A stretch of DNA of 64,000 nt, from NCBI GenBank assembly GCA_963924555.1, contig OZ004583.1, forward strand, positions 1,149,501 through 1,213,500, read 5' to 3'. This document shows, one piece after another, positions 54,001 to 64,000 of the stretch (position 1 is its first letter; every line of letters starts with the position of its first letter). A program made the translations under genes and the position numbers. The DNA comes from Crambe crambe (Eukaryota > Porifera > Demospongiae > Poecilosclerida > Crambeidae). The notes beneath the pieces were generated by a model, which saw only the letters and a program-made list of their open reading frames with translations, had not been told where the DNA came from and ran no database searches.

Positions 54001-56752
54001 AAGGAAGCTAGGAGGTAGGAAGCAAATTTAAGTGGGTGAGTGGGTGGGTGGGGGGGGGGGGGTGGGGGAGGAGGGGAGGGGCACATAAGCCATATCTACA
54101 GTACTCAAGTATGTAAGTAAGTATAAGCTGAGGTCAAGGCCAGTGGGCAATAATTGGAATGCAACCTCCCAGAGCCAGTGGGTGTGGTCACAAATATATT
54201 CATATGGGGATTCATTTGTCATTGGAATATTCGCTTTTGTTGTTGTTGTTGTTGTTGTTTATCATGATTAGCTAATTGCTTTTATACTGGAAGTACAAAC
54301 AGGGACTGACTGGTTCCTATTCTTTTAGTATTCAGGTTTGTGGATGCACACTGGCTAGCAACCCTACACCTAAAACATGTCTATGGGCATGAATAGAAGC
54401 ATGTTGGTCTTCAAGATAGTGAAGCCATGTCCATTTAGTGTCATATTCCATGACCAGATGGTGACAATAATGATTCACTTTGTGTTATCTGTATGGTTGG
54501 TTACCTGGAATAGTTATAAGGTTGAAGCTGCACTCTCTGTCCAGTCCAATCACAAGTAGTTTTGGTGAACCAGCACTCGTAGACGAGGTCTTCTCTCCAG
54601 AAATGGCGATCATGGGAGGATAGCCAAGGAGGTTGGCATCGACTCCTTCAGGGAAGAGTATGCTCTTCCTTGAGATCTGTATCAATAATGTCAATATTCG
54701 ATCTTAATTGCTAAAGATAAAAGAACAACTAACTCGATTCACTGGATCAAAATTTACATCCCATTCTGTAGCATTCTCAGTTTTGAGGATCATATCTTCA
54801 GACACCATCTTTGCAGTGATCACGGCACTCGTTGCTTCCCCCTTATTTGATCCACCTGGATGCAGACCAGCTATGGCTCTCTCACAGCGCTGCAAGAACA
54901 TGGCATTGGAATACACACCAACTGATAATGAAAATATCTCACCTTTGAGTAGATGGGATGATCCAAGTGGGCCACGAATATTGCTTGGAAAAAAGCGTCT
55001 TCTTTAACAGTCCTGAGCAGCCTCACAGTACACATGAGACTTTCTGTTGAATTAAATATTATAGAAATGGACTAGATATCACAATGAAATTGGCTCTTCT
55101 TACTTATTGATGATGTCCTGACTCTCTTAGCCACTCGCATTAATTGGAGAGATTTGAGAGCTATTTCTCCCTCCTGGTCTCCCACTTTGAAGACTCCCTT
55201 AGCTTCTTCCACTTCTCTAAAGGGATAGACCGGACTGGACCCCCTGTACTCTGGGGTGGAGCTGGCCGACAGAAATGCCAGGTCCTCACAGTCCTCCTCA
55301 CTCTGAAGACTAGAACAGTGTTGGATACGCACACTCACATCTTTTCGTAACTTCCCGTTCCCTCTGGGCCGTATCAGGTAGGCTGGACTAACTGCTTCAT
55401 AGTCTGGGGGTAGCTCAAATGGTCCAGTCAAACAGGGTCGAACTGACAATGTCAGTTGACTTTCTACTGGATCCAGTGCTTCTTCAGGTATGGAGAGAGA
55501 GATGCCTACATTGCTCATGTTTATCACGACTGAAGAGGTGCTGATGGTGGTTTCTTTCGGATCTCCATGGAATGTCACATCAGGTGAGTTCATTTCAACA
55601 TGGAGTGAGTTGGCTAAAAGAGGAGTAACAGATAATGAGTATCATGCAAGTGTCCATTACTTGACATAACTTACATTTACCTTCAGTGTCTTTGTTGCAA
55701 CCAAATTCATTAATTAAAACGGATGCAATTTCCTCTTCCCTACAAGAAGTCGCCAAATCAAGTGGTGTGCGATTATTATCATCAAGAGCATTAACATCAG
55801 CATTGTGTTCAAGGATCAAAGTCCGAACTAGACCGACACTACCTCCTTCACATGCTTGATGCAGCAGGGATCTACCAAATTGACCCTTGACGTTGGGGTC
55901 ACAACCAAACTCTTTGATCAAAACCAATGCAACTTCTTCATTTCCGATATACGCAGCTACATGGAGTGGCGTGTCATTTTGATCATCACGAACATTAACA
56001 TCAGCATTGTATTCAAGGATCAAAGTCCGAACTAGACTGACACTACCTCCTTCACATGCTTGATGTAGCAGGGGTCTATCTAATTTACCTTTCATATTGG
56101 GGTCACCAATAGCAGCAGCTACATGGAGTGGTGTGTTATTTTCGTCATCACGAGCATTAACATCAGCATTGTGTTCAAGGATCAAAGTCCGAACTAGACC
56201 TACGCTACCTCCTTCACATGCTGAATGTAGCAGTGATGAACCAATATGACCTTTGATGTTGGGGTCATAACCAAACTCTTTGATCAAAACCAATGCAATT
56301 TCTTCTTTTCCCATAACAGCAGCTACATGGAGTGGTGTATCATTTAGATCATCTCGAACATTAACATCAGCATTGTGCTCGTGAAGCAAAGTCCGAACTA
56401 GACCAACACTACCACCTTCGCATGCTCGATGTAGCAGAGATCTACCTAAAAAACCTTTGACATTAGTGTCACAACCAAATTCTTTGATCAAAGCTAGTGC
56501 AACCTCTTCCTTTCCCTTGGACGCAGCTACGCAGAGTGGAGTATCGCTTTTATCATTGCGAGCATTGACATCAGCGTTGTACTCACGAATCAATATCTCA
56601 ACTAGACTGACATTACCCTGAGCGCAAGCATGGTGCAAAGGAGTCCATAATTTGGAATCGGTGCAGTTTACATCACACTCGTCACTTTCCAACAGTTTCC
56701 TGACCTCGTCCACATCATTTGACTGGACAGCTCGGTGCAGGGGGATAGCCAT
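51002..56752 (-). CDS. Ankyrin-ZU5-Roc/COR GTPase-Death domain protein (candidate cytosolic sensor)
   Basis: Exons 55675-56752, 55104-55613, about 54948-55044, about 54734-54893, about 54520-54676, 51621-53726 and 51002-51358; about 1,490 residues with consistent phases. Order: about ten ankyrin repeats (TPLHHACAQGNVSLVEILI type; one unit is shortened at AAAIGDPNMKG), a ZU5 domain (SNVGISLSIPEEALDP, LTLSVRPCLTGPFELPPDYEAVSPAYLI), a UPA-like linker, then a Ras-like Roc GTPase with P-loop GPTGSGKSS, switch-II DTGGQVEFQ and THKD in place of NKxD, a COR-like region, a Cys/His cluster and a C-terminal Death-fold domain (HHQVTRFLADLSNDQLVELG ... WNSLATALRAIG). A basic Pro/Lys insert sits inside the GTPase domain. 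All nucleotide motifs are intact. I start at Met 56752 (AAAATGG context); the longer ORF to 56935 is read through two mobile elements. Likely a cytosolic signalling receptor; the ligand is unknown. Confidence 0.85.
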
Positions 56753-56777
56753 TTGCTTTCTCCACCTCGCCCCTTTG

Positions 56778-56870
56778 TAGTCTGGCGTAGCCAGCCCCAG
56801 GCACTTCCGGAACTCCAGCGCACGCAAGGAGTTCCGGAAGTGCTTGGGGCTGGCTGCGCGCGCCAGACTA
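56778..56870. mobile_element. 93-bp foldback element with TAGTCTGG termini
   Basis: TAGTCTGGCGTAGCCAGCCCC and AGGCACTTCCGGAACTCC face GGAGTTCCGGAAGTGCTTGG and GGGCTGGC...CGCCAGACTA. The arms are nearly perfect. It is placed 25 bp upstream of the ANK-ZU5-Roc start codon and shares its ends with the elements at 20.4-22.0 and 27.9 kb. Confidence 0.85.
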
Positions 56871-56875
56871 GCCCA

Positions 56876-57031
56876 TACAGTGGATTGCAGGTTGCTTGAC
56901 ACTAGTACTTCAGCCAGCAAGGTCACATGGACCAATCAGATTCATGCTGACATCATTGCCTGCAAATCTGATTGGTCCATGTGACCTCGGTGTCTGAAGT
57001 ACTAGTGTCAAGCAACCTGCAATCCACTGTA
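56876..57031. mobile_element. 156-bp TA-flanked hairpin MITE
   Basis: TACAGTGGATTGCAGGTTGC...GTACTTCAG is inverted perfectly as CTGAAGTAC...GCAACCTGCAATCCACTGTA, and inner arms GGTCACATGGACCAATCAGA / TCTGATTGGTCCATGTGACC extend the stem. Outer TA on both sides. It lies 5 bp from the 93-bp foldback. Confidence 0.9.
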
Positions 57032-57659
57032 GCTGTATGTACTGTACATACATGATCATGAGTCGATCGAGTATAATTATTATATAGGGATAGGAAACGC
57101 GCGCGCAATTAATTGATTCTATTTTTGATCAGCGTTATGCTCACGTGATAATAATAATTAATGTTGTTGCTAAGAGAAATTGTCTACTCCCGGAATTATA
57201 TGCTCGCAAAATAATGAATAAGGTCAAGAAAGTAATTTCTTTAATTCTTGAAAGCTCAGAGTCAGAGTACCTTCTGGATACACCTATATATGAATATGAA
57301 ATGAAAATGATAATGATTCTCATTATCATGGTAACATGAATTATCAAAATAAAAAAGAACACAAAAATTTACTCCTTGGTGGCAATGAGTTTGGGTTTTT
57401 TAGCCATATTGTTGGCCTGCCTAGTGGAAGCTGTCACACTGAGCCAAGCTATATTTGCTGTTTTGGGTGACAGTGAGAGTTGGCAAGGGTTTTACCTTTA
57501 TCATTTTCATTTCAAAGTTGAAAAAATTGGGTAGGTAGGGCCCGCAATAATTGGTGGGGGCCGGGGAAAAGCATACTTTTTCAAGGCCTAGCATGAATTC
57601 AACTTCCATGCAGTGTACGTGGGGAAATTTTTGTGATCAAAAGATTTGACTTGCATTCA
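57032..57659. other. Non-coding spacer
   Basis: AT-rich region with a GC-rich hexanucleotide patch (ACGCGCGCGC near 57097-57106). ORFs here have no coding character. A stretch near 57590-57620 (GAATTCAACTTCCATGCAGT) is echoed near 58778, part of the local fragment duplication. Confidence 0.5.
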
Positions 57660-58660
57660 CTAAAATTCCTTGCTCAACAGCTGCCTCTATCTTACCTCAG
57701 GAGAACAGGGTCAAAGTGCAAAATTTTGACATCGTGTATTTCAATGGGAGTCAGTTTTAGAGGAGTGGAGAGCTTCTTCTCCCAGTCCAACATGTGATCT
57801 GCTATGGTGTTCAGGTCTCGGTCTGGTTCACATGTTTATGGGTGGGAATTCTTCTTGGGTTACAAGAAACTCGTAACACTAGCAACTGTAGGAGGTGGAC
57901 GGAGAGATTACAGTATGTGTAACACTATCAGTAAGGATGAGTTTTTGGTTAACAGAAGGACTCCTCTACTTTCCTCAGTTGCTACAGGCACGTCAGCTAC
58001 AGCCAAAGTAATGATATCTGATAGGAGCATGCTTACTTGCTCTGTGTCTGATTCCAATCTCTTCAGTCCCTGCTCTGTTGTGTCCTGCAGCAGGGTCAGA
58101 AGGAGGACTCCTATGTGGAGTTGGTTGTGGTGGAGAACGTGGCAGGGGAGATGAGACTGATGAGGTTGTGGGAGGCTCACAGTCTACAACAAAGTTTACT
58201 TCTGAGCATGTGCAGTGGTTGATTGTGGGTTAGTAATATACCGAAGTTATGGAAGCTTCAACCTTGATAACCAAATTCTGTATAGCTACTGGCTACTATA
58301 AGGTTAGATAAGTAAGCCTGACCTGATCCATAGGGTAGTGTAAGGATCTTTGCACTAGCTTACCCTTACATATCCAAGTGTAATAAGGTCAACATACTTG
58401 TTTCCTACACAGGGGGAAATATGTTTAAATGGACTGACCTTCATTGTATCAGCATCTTCCATTGTTTATGAGCTTTGTTACAGTGTATCTTGTGGTGAGT
58501 TCTTCCAGGCTTCACAGGATGCATTTGAGTACAATGTTCACACTTGAAGCATGCCATGGGCTCGAGTTTCTCTTTGCTGTAATGGAGGTTCTTTAAAGAT
58601 TCTCCAGGATCTGACACGTTATTGTACACAGATGACTTGAGCAGTACTTGTGTCTTCACA
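57660..58660 (-). pseudogene. Fragment cluster of the ANK-ZU5-Roc-Death family, copy A
   Basis: Three dissociated pieces. At 57700-57800 an exon-like segment reads RDLNTIADHMLDWEKKLSTP...FDPVLLR with donor GTAAG, resembling a Death-type helix bundle. At about 58085-58260 a block repeats 51290-51440 (TGTGGAGTTGGTTGTGGTGG...). At 58441-58620 a block repeats the 3' end of the big GTPase exon (LEPMACFKCEHCTQMHPVKP...HHKIHCNKA) but lacks the RKGSRIPLNGRCWYNE end. No continuous gene can be assembled. Confidence 0.75.
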
Positions 58661-58859
58661 CACCCTCAACAGGTTCCCGTAGGTAGCATGCAGACCTTCC
58701 TTCTCCTTCCATTTCCTCAACACTGCTCGTACACCACAAAATATATCAGCAAGTCCTGCTGTATAGACATGCATGAATTCAACTTCCATAGAGTGGGAAA
58801 TTGCTATTTTAGTGGAAATAAAAAGGGAATTTATAATGAGAATTTATAATGAGAATTTA

Positions 58860-59165
58860 ATGAGTCACATTTTCAAATTTCACTGAATTTATTGCTCTAC
58901 AGCTGTCTCTATCTTACCTCAGGATAACAGGGTCAGAGTGCAGAAATTTATTAGGAGTGGAGAGCAGTCCAGCATATGGTGTTCAGGTCTCGGTCCACTC
59001 CCCCATGGTTCCAGTCGATCAATCTGCTTACTTGCTCTGTGTCTGCTTCCGATTCTTCAGTCCCTGCTCTGTTGTGTCCTGCAGCAGGGTCAGAAGGAGG
59101 ACTCCTATGTGGAGTTGGTTGTGGTGGAGAATGTGGGGGGAAATGTTAGCTATTGTGGTTACTGA
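58860..59165 (-). pseudogene. Fragment of the same family, copy B
   Basis: Repeats pieces of copy A: the CTATCTTACCTCAGGA...AACAGGGTCA motif, a shortened version of the GGTGTTCAGGTCTCGGTC block, and the GTCAGAAGGAGGACTCCTAT...GGAGTTGGTTGTGGTGGAGAA block. Deletions relative to copy A leave no usable frame. Confidence 0.65.
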
Positions 59166-59314
59166 TTATCACCACCTAAAGTTAGTTGCAGAGAGCTAGG
59201 ATTATTTCCGTCTTCTTGAGTTGCATAAAAATACAGAAGACATTATACATGAGATAGAGCTGAACATGAAATGTCAAGTAGATGAAGCCATATCACAGAT
59301 GGAATGCTGCAATC

Positions 59315-59315
<1 letters not shown>

Positions 59316-59358
<43 letters not shown>

Positions 59359-59359
59359 G
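59316..59359. repeat. AAT microsatellite
   Basis: About fourteen TAA/AAT units just 3' of the paralogue's Death-domain exon. It is absent next to the intact gene. Confidence 0.92.
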
Positions 59360-61903
59360 TGCCATTCCATAATGATGATGACTTACCTTCCCGTATTTCA
59401 GAGGCAATTCCTCTCTGACCAATAGCCTCAAGGGCGTTGGTTAAACTCCTCCAGCTGGGAGTGCCACTGGTTTGAGTCACATGATCTTCCTTCCTCAACC
59501 ATGAGGCCACCATGTCTCCCAGAAGGGTTGTCATCCTCTGTAGGTGAGGGTGCAGCAAACCAAGTTGTGTGCCAAGTCCTACCAGCTGCTTGTTGTTCAG
59601 GTTTGTAAGGAACTGCGTGACTTGATGGTGATTGGCCATTGTCAGAGGATGTGGTCTACGTGGAGTTGGTTGTGGTGGAGAATGTGGCAGGGGAGATGAA
59701 TCTGTCGAGGTTGTGGGAGGCCCACAGTCTAAAAAAAAATATGATGATGAAGTGTTAGCATGTGCAGGATGAAAGCTGTGAAGTGAATTAGAAACTATCA
59801 CTAGAGAAAGGTAAATAAAAGTGGACTGACCTTCATTGTACCAGCATCTTCCATTGAGTGGGATACGACTGCCTTTACGAGTTGCTTTACAGAACATCAC
59901 ACAGAACTTTCCACCTGTCTTCACAGGATGCATTTGAGTACAATGTTCACACCTGAAGCATGCCATGGGCTCGAGCTTCTCTTTGCTGTAATGGAGGTCC
60001 TTCAAGGATCTGAAGATGGACTTCTCAAGGATCTGACGCACGTTATTGCACACTTCTTTCAGGGGAGTATTCCGGAAATCATCAGACAAATATGAGAAGA
60101 ATTTCACTTCTAAGTAGGTAGAGTAAACTTTCAAGGACATCTCGTCTTGATCACAAGAGGAGTGGACCTCAAAGGACACCTGATCTTTAAAGATCTTGTC
60201 ATGGTTTAGAATGAATGTCATGTCGACTTCTTTTTCTGGGGTCATGAGGTGAGTGGACAAGACACCAAAGATACCCTTCGGGCAATGGTCGCTCTTGAAC
60301 TTGAATAACAGTGGCAGAATATCAGTAGTTATCGAATCTTCATCAGGAGATTCTGGGACATGGTTTAGGACACAAGGTATGAAGTACTTCTCTTCCTGGT
60401 CTTCTGATGTAGTGAATGGAGTTGATGATGCGGAGATGAACAAGAAGTTGAAGAAATTCTGATTTTATCATCACTTCTTACCACATCTTCAAAGGCAGAA
60501 GCAGCCAAAATGCCTTTCTTCTTGAAGTCAAATGCCTCTCTTGTAACAGACTCGCATGAAAAGGTTTTCACAAGGAGGTCAGTGATCATATCGAAGAGAA
60601 CTTGAGGCTCTTTGATTATGATGTGCTTCAAGCCTTCTATGTTGAAGTATCGAATGACACCAATTCTGATATAAAGGAAACACAAGAGGTGAGACACCTG
60701 GTCCCCTTCGATACCATGTTGGGATGCAAGGACTTTGCATTCATCGAGAGTCAAGATGCTCTGTTTTATATTTTGGAGATCGAGGCAGAACAAGAGGTAG
60801 CTCATAGGGTACTCGATGCTGAACCACTTACGGACATTGATAAGATGGTTAACTTTTGATCGAATTTTCTGTCGCTATCGGAAGTGTTGTCCACTGCAAA
60901 CATGACATTGTGATCATCACCAGCATACTGGACTAGATCTCGAAAACCATTGCTCTGTATGATGGAATCCGGATATCGATTCAAGCCGTCTATCTTGTCA
61001 GTGCCTTCGGCTTCAGAAATGAGCTTGTCTTTGTGTGTACCAATGATGAAGACCATTGGCTTGTGTGTCTTCACACTGTCTTCCTCTGACGTGTCCATGG
61101 CATACACACTAGCAAGACACTGGAGCAAGGCTTCTTCAATGGTGATGGAGGAGGTGTAGCAATTTATCGACTTGCTAGCACTCATCCTGTACTTGACACA
61201 AAACTTGCTCTTGAAGTCGAGGTCAAGTCGAAAGACAAAGAAGAAAATGGACGGACCAAAGATCAAGAGAGGTAACATTTCAACCTGACCTCCAGTGTCC
61301 CTGAGATACAGGGAACAGGTTTTCTTCAGGTACTTTTTAACCTTACGAAAGCCATACTTCTTGATGACTGAATTGATATTTTCAGAGGAAATAATCGTAC
61401 CCACTTTTAGCTTTCGTCTTGGAAGGGGCACTGGTGCATCCTTCCTTTTGGAGTGTGGTTGTGCCACTCGAACTGAACCTACCTTCATCGCAGGATCAGG
61501 TCGTGCAGAAGCATGTGTGTGGGCACTCTTTTCTTTGGGCTTTTGAGGATTCTTGGGAGGATTTTTGACATTCACACTCTCCTGTCCCAGCTGTCTCACA
61601 TACGACACATCACATTCTATTTCTTCCCAAGTGTCACTCTCCAGTATTGTAACTGGGTGGAAAGTGGAAGGGTTGGTTACGTTAATGTCTATAATGACGA
61701 TGGTGTCACACACACCAGTGGAAGCAGAGAACTTCTTTCTTTGTCTGCCAAGCAGACGATCCACCAAAGAACTCTTCCCCGAACCTGTGGGACCGACAAA
61801 CATGGAATGCGCTAATTTTCTATCGATCTTTCCACTTTTAGCGATGGCATTTTGAACTCCTTCAATGAACTCTTTCATGCCTGCTTCATCATCAGGATCA
61901 TCT

Positions 61904-62560
61904 GCACAGATTAAAATAGTTATCTTAACAATGGTCCATAATTAGGTAAGGGGTTGCTAGTAGTATTAGCATGTTTCTACAGTCCCCTATAGTCATCACA
62001 TGCACACACAGTCTGACCTATGTGCACATGCATGCAAATTCAAGATCATGTGTTCCATACGTGCAAGTTAATGCTTCATTCATACTTGGAAGACATTCAT
62101 TGGTATGCTATGTGGGTACACGTTCGCCTGGGCAAGGAAGCCAGGGTAGGAAGTGGTGGTGGGTGGGGGGAGGCACATAAGCCATATCTACAATCGTGCC
62201 CCAAAAAATAAACCATGATCTTTTGGCCACAAAAGGCAGTCATTACTTGATCTCAAGTGTCTGGCCCTGTGGTCAAGGCCAGTGGGCAATAATTGGAATG
62301 CAACCTCACAGAGCCAGTCACGTATTCATTTGTTATTGGAATGCACAATGATATTCAAATAATTGTAGTCCATGAGGTTTTTATTTATATGCTTTTGTTG
62401 TTGTTGTTGTTGATCATGATTAGCTAATTGCTTTTATACTGGAAGTACAAACAGGGACTGACTGGTTCCTATTCTTTTAGTATTCAGGTTTGTGGATGCA
62501 CACTGGCTAGCAACCCTACAAACATGTCTATTTAGATTGTGGGAGAGACAAAAATTCATT
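61904..62560. other. Intron of the paralogue, matching the intact gene's intron
   Basis: Recognisable counterpart of 53727-54519 (shared GGTAAGGGGTTGCTAGTAGT, CTGGAAGTACAAACAGGGAC and a TTG microsatellite) with several deletions. No exon is seen. Confidence 0.7.
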
Positions 62561-64000
62561 ACGGTTGGTTACCTGATAAGGTTGAAGCTGCACTCTCTGT
62601 CCAGTCCAATCACAAGTAGTTTTGGTGAACCAGCACTCGTGGACGAGGTCTTCTCTCCAGAGATGGTGATCATGGGAGGATAGTCAAGGAGGTTGGGGGG
62701 TGGAGCTGGCTGACAGAAATTCCAGGTTCTCACTGTCCTCCTCACTCTGAAGACTAGCACAGGCACTCTCACATCTTTTTGCAACTTCCCGTTCCCTCTG
62801 GGCTGTATCAGGGTGAGGCAGCTAAAAGAGGATTAACAGATAATGAGTATCATACAAGTGTCCATTACTTGACATAACTTACATTCACCGTCAGTGTAAT
62901 TTCCTTCTCCCCCCACAAAACAAGTGGTGTGTTATTTTCATCATCACGAGCACTAAGATCAGCATTGTATTCAAGGATCAAAGTCTGAATTAGACCGATA
63001 TTACCTCCTCTGCATGCTTGATGTAGCAGGGATCTACCTAAGAAACCTTTGCTGTTGGTGTCACAACCAAATTCTTTGATCAAAACTAATGTAACTTCTT
63101 CCTTTCCATTAGCAGCAGCTACATGGAGTGGTGTATCATTTTGATCATCACGAGCATTAACATCAGCATTGTGTTCAAGGATCAAACTCCGAACTAGACC
63201 GACACTACCTCCTATGCATGCTTGATGTAGCAGGGATCTACCCAAAAAACCGTTGATGTTGGGATCATAACCAAACTCTTTGATCAAAACCAATGCAACT
63301 TCTTCTTTCCCAAAACAAGCAGCTAAATCAAGTGGTGTGTTATTTTCGTCATCACGAGCATTAACAGCAACATTGTATTCAAGGATCAAAGTCCGAACTA
63401 GACCAACACTACCTCCTATGCATGCTTGATGTAGCAGTGATCTACCCAAAAAACCTTTGATTTTGGGGTTACAACCAAACTCTTCGATCAAAAACAATAC
63501 AACTTCTTCTTTCCCAAGACAAGCAGCTACATGGAGTGGCGTGTCATTATCGTCATCACGAGCATTAATATCAGTATTGTATTCAAGGATTAAAGTCTGA
63601 ATTAGACCGACACTACCTCCTATGCATGCTTGATGTAGCAGGGATCCACCCGAAAAACTGTTGATGTTGGGGTCACAACCAAACTCTTTGATCAAAACCA
63701 ATGCAACTGCTTCTTTCCCAAGACAAGCAGCTAAATCGAGTGGTGTGTTATTTTGATCATCACGAGCATTAACATCAGCATTGTATTCAAGGATCAAAGT
63801 CCGAACTAGACCAACACTACCTCCTATGCATGCTTGATGTAGCAGGGATCTACCCGAAAAACCGTTGATGTTGGGGTCACAACCAAACTCTTTGATCAAA
63901 ACCAATGCAACTGCTTCTTTCCCAAGACAAGCAGCTAAATCGAGTGGTGTGTCATTATGGTCATCATGAGCATTAACATCAGCATTGTATTCAAGGATCA

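Larger units (their letters stand above)
59313..64000 (-). pseudogene. Broken paralogue of the ANK-ZU5-Roc/COR-Death gene, 5' end beyond the window
   Basis: Ankyrin exon from 62884 past the window end: an intact frame with at least ten repeats of the same composite type. The ZU5 exon is reduced to about 110 bp (62700-62815), fused out of frame to the exon encoding MITISGEKTSSTSAGSPKLL, with the three intervening exons deleted. The GTPase exon (59830-61903) keeps GPTGSGKSS and THKD, but FQE after DTGGQVE is lost (9-bp deletion). A 10-bp deletion at about 60872 and an 8-bp deletion near 60461 each shift the frame. The Death-domain exon (about 59388-59728) is open and ends at a donor, after which comes an AAT microsatellite. 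Pseudogene as read; a sequencing or assembly error could only explain the small deletions, not the ZU5 loss. Confidence 0.82.

Noticed and set aside
56753..56935. N-terminal extension of the ankyrin protein (MVHVTLLAEVL...)
   Set aside because: The extra 61 codons are translated from two inverted-repeat mobile elements; the ankyrin-domain protein begins naturally at Met 56752.
1..64000. tRNA, rRNA or other structured RNA genes
   Set aside because: No cloverleaf with A and B box or rRNA core segment was recognised by eye. A tRNAscan/Infernal run would be decisive.
1..64000. LTR retrotransposons, reverse transcriptase or viral genes
   Set aside because: No long direct repeats with primer-binding sites and no polymerase, integrase or capsid motifs were seen; the mobile DNA here is of the inverted-repeat non-autonomous kind.

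Overview
This is eukaryotic, metazoan DNA. Genes are split by many short GT-AG introns (often 50-300 bp), and the products are animal families: astacin, TTC7, omega GST, ADAM10, EDEM1, APPL, FSIP1, NDUFB11, BICD and an ankyrin-ZU5-Roc/COR-Death protein. Compact genes, AT-rich spacers full of AGCT-type repeats, many small inverted-repeat transposons and a locally multiplied Death-domain receptor family suggest a sponge (demosponge-like). That placement is an inference; no species can be named from this sequence.

Layout. 89-2512 (+): 3' part of an unrecognised multi-pass membrane protein. 3433-7119 (+): secreted astacin metalloprotease with a ricin-B-like region and a cysteine-rich tail. 7589-9949 (-): single-exon TTC7. 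10082-15303 (-): about 20-exon protein with three C1orf50/DUF2452-like repeats. 15424-17109 (-): omega-class GST. 18.2-22.3 kb: segmental duplication carrying broken copies of the two preceding genes and loaded with mobile elements. 22291-28058 (-): ADAM10-like sheddase. 28248-30148 (+): small Cys-rich, probably GPI-anchored protein. 30492-35042 (-): EDEM1. 35330-42421 (+): APPL (BAR-PH-PTB) with a long Ser/Gly-rich tail. 42669-45482 (-): FSIP1. 45600-46032 (+): NDUFB11. 46277-49622 (-): BICD. 51002-56752 (-): intact ANK-ZU5-Roc/COR-Death gene. 57.6-64 kb: fragments and a nearly full-length broken paralogue of that gene, running off the window end.

From 22 to 46 kb the genes alternate in strand: three divergent pairs with short shared promoters (28.06-28.25, 35.04-35.33, 45.48-45.60 kb), separated by convergent pairs. 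The housekeeping genes show no common pathway. ADAM10, EDEM1, APPL and BICD belong to shedding, ER quality control, endosomal signalling and dynein transport respectively.

The most interesting parts are the ANK-ZU5-Roc/COR-Death locus with its decayed copies, which looks like a birth-and-death innate-sensor cluster, and at least six families of inverted-repeat elements. One of these elements can be dated relative to the duplication because its empty target site is still present nearby. Exon boundaries were read by eye from splice consensus and frame continuity, so individual junctions may be off by a few bases.
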